Below are positions 62,210 through 64,000 of a stretch of 64,000 nt of DNA, in pieces. This DNA is from Stappia indica (GTDB lineage Bacteria; Pseudomonadota; Alphaproteobacteria; Rhizobiales; Stappiaceae). Numbering within the stretch: position 1 is the first letter of the stretch; each line of letters opens with the position of its first letter. The position numbers and the translations under genes are program-made. The stretch is from positions 1 to 64,000 of the forward strand of contig NZ_MBQE01000002.1 of NCBI RefSeq assembly GCF_001696535.1, written 5' to 3'. A model generated the notes under the pieces. That model ran no database searches, had not been told where the DNA came from, and saw only the letters and a list, made by a program, of their open reading frames with translations.

Positions 62210-63286
62210 TCAGGCGGCGGCCAGCCGCTCTTCCGCCAGCGTGTCTGCCACTTGCTGCGTCGGCAGCGACAGCCGCTCGGCCCGCTCGAAAATGCGCGTC
62301 AGCGTCTCGTCGATGGCCTCGACCTTGCTCCGCACCAGCGCGTCGTCGCCGCCCGGGGTGGCCAGCGCGATGGAGATCACCCCGCCCGCATTGATGGCAT
62401 AGTCGGGCGCATAGAGGATGCCGCGTTCGCGCAGCGCTTCGTCGTGGCGTTCCTCGGCCAGCTGATTGTTGGCCGCGCCTGCGACGATGCCGGCACGGAT
62501 CTGCGGGATCGTCTCGTCATTGAGGCCAGCTCCAAGCGCGCAGGGTGCAAAGACGTCGACATCGGCCGCATGCGCCGCGTCGGCGGCCACGACCTCCGCT
62601 CCGAAGCGGGCGGCGGCGTCTTCGAGGGTCGGCTTGTGGATGTCGGCGAGCACGAGGCGGGCGCCGGCACGATGCAGCTGTCCGGCGAGATCCATGCCGA
62701 CATGGCCTAGCCCCTTGACGCAGACCCTGCGTCCTTCGAGGCTGTCCGAGCCGAAGCGATGGCGGAGTGCTGCGCGAATGCCGCAGAAGACGCCGAGCGC
62801 GGTGTAAGGCGAGGGATCCCCGAGACCCGTGGCACGCGTGCCGCGTACATGATCCGTACGGGTGGCGACGATCTCCATGTCGGGCGCAGAGATGCCGACA
62901 TCCTCGGCGGTGATGTAGGTGCCGCCCAGGCGGTCGACCTGGGCGCCGAAGGCGGCAAGCAGCTCGGGCGTCTTGGCACTGCGGGCATCGCCGATGATCA
63001 CGGCCTTGCCGCCGCCGAGATCGAGGCCGGCCAGTGCGTTCTTGTAGGTCATGCCGCGCGACAGCCGCAGTGCGTCCGTCAACGCCTCGGCACTGCTCGC
63101 GTAGGCCCACATGCGGCAGCCGCCGAGCGCCGGTCCGAGGCGTGTGTCGTGAACCGCGATGATGGTGAACAGGCCGCTGGCGCGGTCGTGACCGAAGACC
63201 ACCTGCTCGTGGCCGCGGAATTCCGGATGATCGAACATGCCGTTCTCCACCGATTGAAGCTTGCGGCCGATCACTGGGGCATTCAT
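62210..63286 (-). CDS. Glu/Leu/Phe/Val dehydrogenase (leucine dehydrogenase-like)
   Basis: A 358-residue NAD-dependent amino acid dehydrogenase. The active-site region is GGCRMWAY and LSRGMTYKNALAGLDLGGGKAVI (Lys82 and Lys94), with TAEDVG and a GLGHVG nucleotide-binding motif near 188. It oxidatively deaminates leucine or related branched-chain amino acids, or runs in reverse. The ATG at 63286 is chosen for the GGAGGAGAG site. The long AT-rich leader upstream probably holds its promoter. Confidence 0.88.
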   Translation of the reverse strand: MNAPVIGRKLQSVENGMFDHPEFRGHEQVVFGHDRASGLFTIIAVHDTRLGPALGGCRMWAYASSAEALTDALRLSRGMTYKNALAGLDLGGGKAVIIGDARSAKTPELLAAFGAQVDRLGGTYITAEDVGISAPDMEIVATRTDHVRGTRATGLGDPSPYTALGVFCGIRAALRHRFGSDSLEGRRVCVKGLGHVGMDLAGQLHRAGARLVLADIHKPTLEDAAARFGAEVVAADAAHAADVDVFAPCALGAGLNDETIPQIRAGIVAGAANNQLAEERHDEALRERGILYAPDYAINAGGVISIALATPGGDDALVRSKVEAIDETLTRIFERAERLSLPTQQVADTLAEERLAAA

Positions 63287-63637
63287 GACGTCTCTCCTCC
63301 CGCCCTGTCGAGGCAGCATGCAACGGATGGCACGACGGGGCGCGCCACCTGCGGGGGCGGCGCCGAGCCATGTGCCATCGCTCTTCTCTGGACAAGAAAA
63401 ATATAGGTCTGTGAACTCGAAAATTCCGTCTTTTTTGTTCGACTTGGTCCTGGTTAGAGCATAAAAAAATCCATATAAGTTTGAAGAATCGAAAAAATTA
63501 TCCGCTTCATGGTGGACTGTGCTGCCGGTGAACACCCTCGGAGCATGGGCCAGCGAGTATGCCGGGCGGAGACCGCCTGCCTTGCTGTTGCCGTGAAGTT
63601 TGCCAATATCGGCAACATGGATTCGAGGCTGGGAGAA
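63287..63637. other. AT-rich divergent intergenic region
   Basis: No gene is seen in these 351 bases. The centre (about 63380-63510) is much more AT-rich than the window average and should carry the divergent promoters of the leucine-dehydrogenase-like gene and the DUF1007 gene. Near the right end an imperfect dyad TTGCC-AATATC-GGCAA lies at 63600-63615. No promoter can be read with confidence. Confidence 0.6.
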
Positions 63638-64000
63638 ATGCACCGCATGTGGAAGACCGGACTGATTGCCGCCGCTTTGACGGCCGGCCTTGCCGGCGCG
63701 GCACGGGCCCATCCGCATGTCTTCGTTGAAGCGCGGGCGGAGGTGGTTTTCGACGATGCCGGGCGTCTGTCGGCCGTGCGTCATGTCTGGAGCTTCGACG
63801 AGGCATTCACGGCTTTTGCCGTGCAGGGGCTCGACGAGAACGGCGATGGCGAACTCTCCCGCGAGGAACTGCAGCCGCTGGCGCAGGTCAATGTGGAGTC
63901 GCTTGCCGAGTACGAGTTCTTCACCTTCCTGCAGCAGGGCGATGCCGAAGTGGCGTTCGACCCGCCGAAGGAATACTGGCTCGATTTCTACGGCGGCCGG
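63638..64000 (+). CDS. DUF1007-family exported protein (3' end cut off by the window)
   Basis: The frame from ATG 63638 runs open to the last base (121 codons, no stop), so the gene continues outside. A signal peptide covers about residues 1-24. The mature protein begins HPHVFVEARAEVVFD, the hallmark of DUF1007, and has an EF-hand-like DENGDGELSREE at 66-77. GGGAGAA lies just upstream of the ATG; an alternative ATG is three codons in. Relatives often sit next to nickel/cobalt exporters, which suggests (inference) that a metal transport gene follows. Confidence 0.85.
   Translation, partial: MHRMWKTGLIAAALTAGLAGAARAHPHVFVEARAEVVFDDAGRLSAVRHVWSFDEAFTAFAVQGLDENGDGELSREELQPLAQVNVESLAEYEFFTFLQQGDAEVAFDPPKEYWLDFYGGR

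Overview
The window is about 65% G+C, densely coded and bacterial. Several traits point to an alphaproteobacterium, most likely a Hyphomicrobiales relative (possibly Stappiaceae-like; this is inferred from gene content, not computed). They are a partite bioMNY biotin importer, a DctBD-controlled TRAP transporter, a XylFHG-type importer with a single-domain ATPase, a CyaC-type redox adenylate cyclase, an Inh/Omp19 protein and DUF1007. No phage, insertion sequence, CRISPR array or tRNA was seen. The first ~30 bases are the 3' end of a 5S rRNA gene, and the last gene (DUF1007) runs off the right edge.

Layout. 1-4.6 kb (+): 5S tail, then bioM-bioN-bioY followed in the same tight operon by an adenylate-forming ligase and a divergent thiolase. 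4.6-8.9 kb (-): ROK regulator, a secreted di-heme DHOR-type cytochrome c and a secreted FG-GAP/ASPIC protein. 9.2-12.5 kb (+): xylF-xylH-xylG, with a near-ideal ROK-type operator in front. 12.6-16.6 kb (+): otsB, GH15 glucoamylase/trehalase and otsA, closed by a strong hairpin. 16.7-18.4 kb: hppD and a divergent Lrp-type regulator sharing a promoter with two identical-architecture dyads. 18.5-21 kb (+): a TerB-like DUF533 protein and a GMC oxidoreductase. 21-27.8 kb (+): dctB-dctD, then a sigma-54 promoter with two upstream dyads driving dctPQM. 27.8-32.4 kb (-): an SCP2-like protein, a sugar-acid dehydratase of the IlvD/Edd family and copA with a textbook CueR promoter. 32.4-41.3 kb (-): cyaC-argE-like peptidase, then an Opp/Dpp peptide importer (SBP, two permeases, two ATPases).

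41.5-52.7 kb appears to be a nitrogen-scavenging locus. On the minus strand are a RidA protein, an 8-oxoguanine-deaminase-like amidohydrolase and a creatininase-family amidohydrolase. Diverging on the plus strand is a seven-gene operon: NMT1/THI5-like binding protein, ATPase, permease, cytosine-deaminase-like hydrolase, VAO-type flavoprotein and two tandem flavodoxin-fold reductases. A perfect-looking -24/-12 sigma-54 promoter precedes it, and a MarR gene follows. The substrate is unknown; an N-heterocycle is inferred.

52.9-64 kb holds single genes and small units: an EamA permease, a LacI regulator with a D-2-hydroxyacid dehydrogenase, an Inh/Omp19-like protein, an aminotransferase diverging from ogt, a CobW-type GTPase with a His-rich metal loop coupled to a beta-propeller protein and a DUF2937 protein, a LysR regulator converging on a leucine-dehydrogenase-like enzyme, and the truncated DUF1007 gene.

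Overall the region looks like ordinary chromosomal accessory metabolism (uptake plus catabolism) with unusually legible regulation. The least explained systems are the biotin-linked ligase/thiolase pair, the ROK-DHOR-FG-GAP operon and the sigma-54 heterocycle operon.
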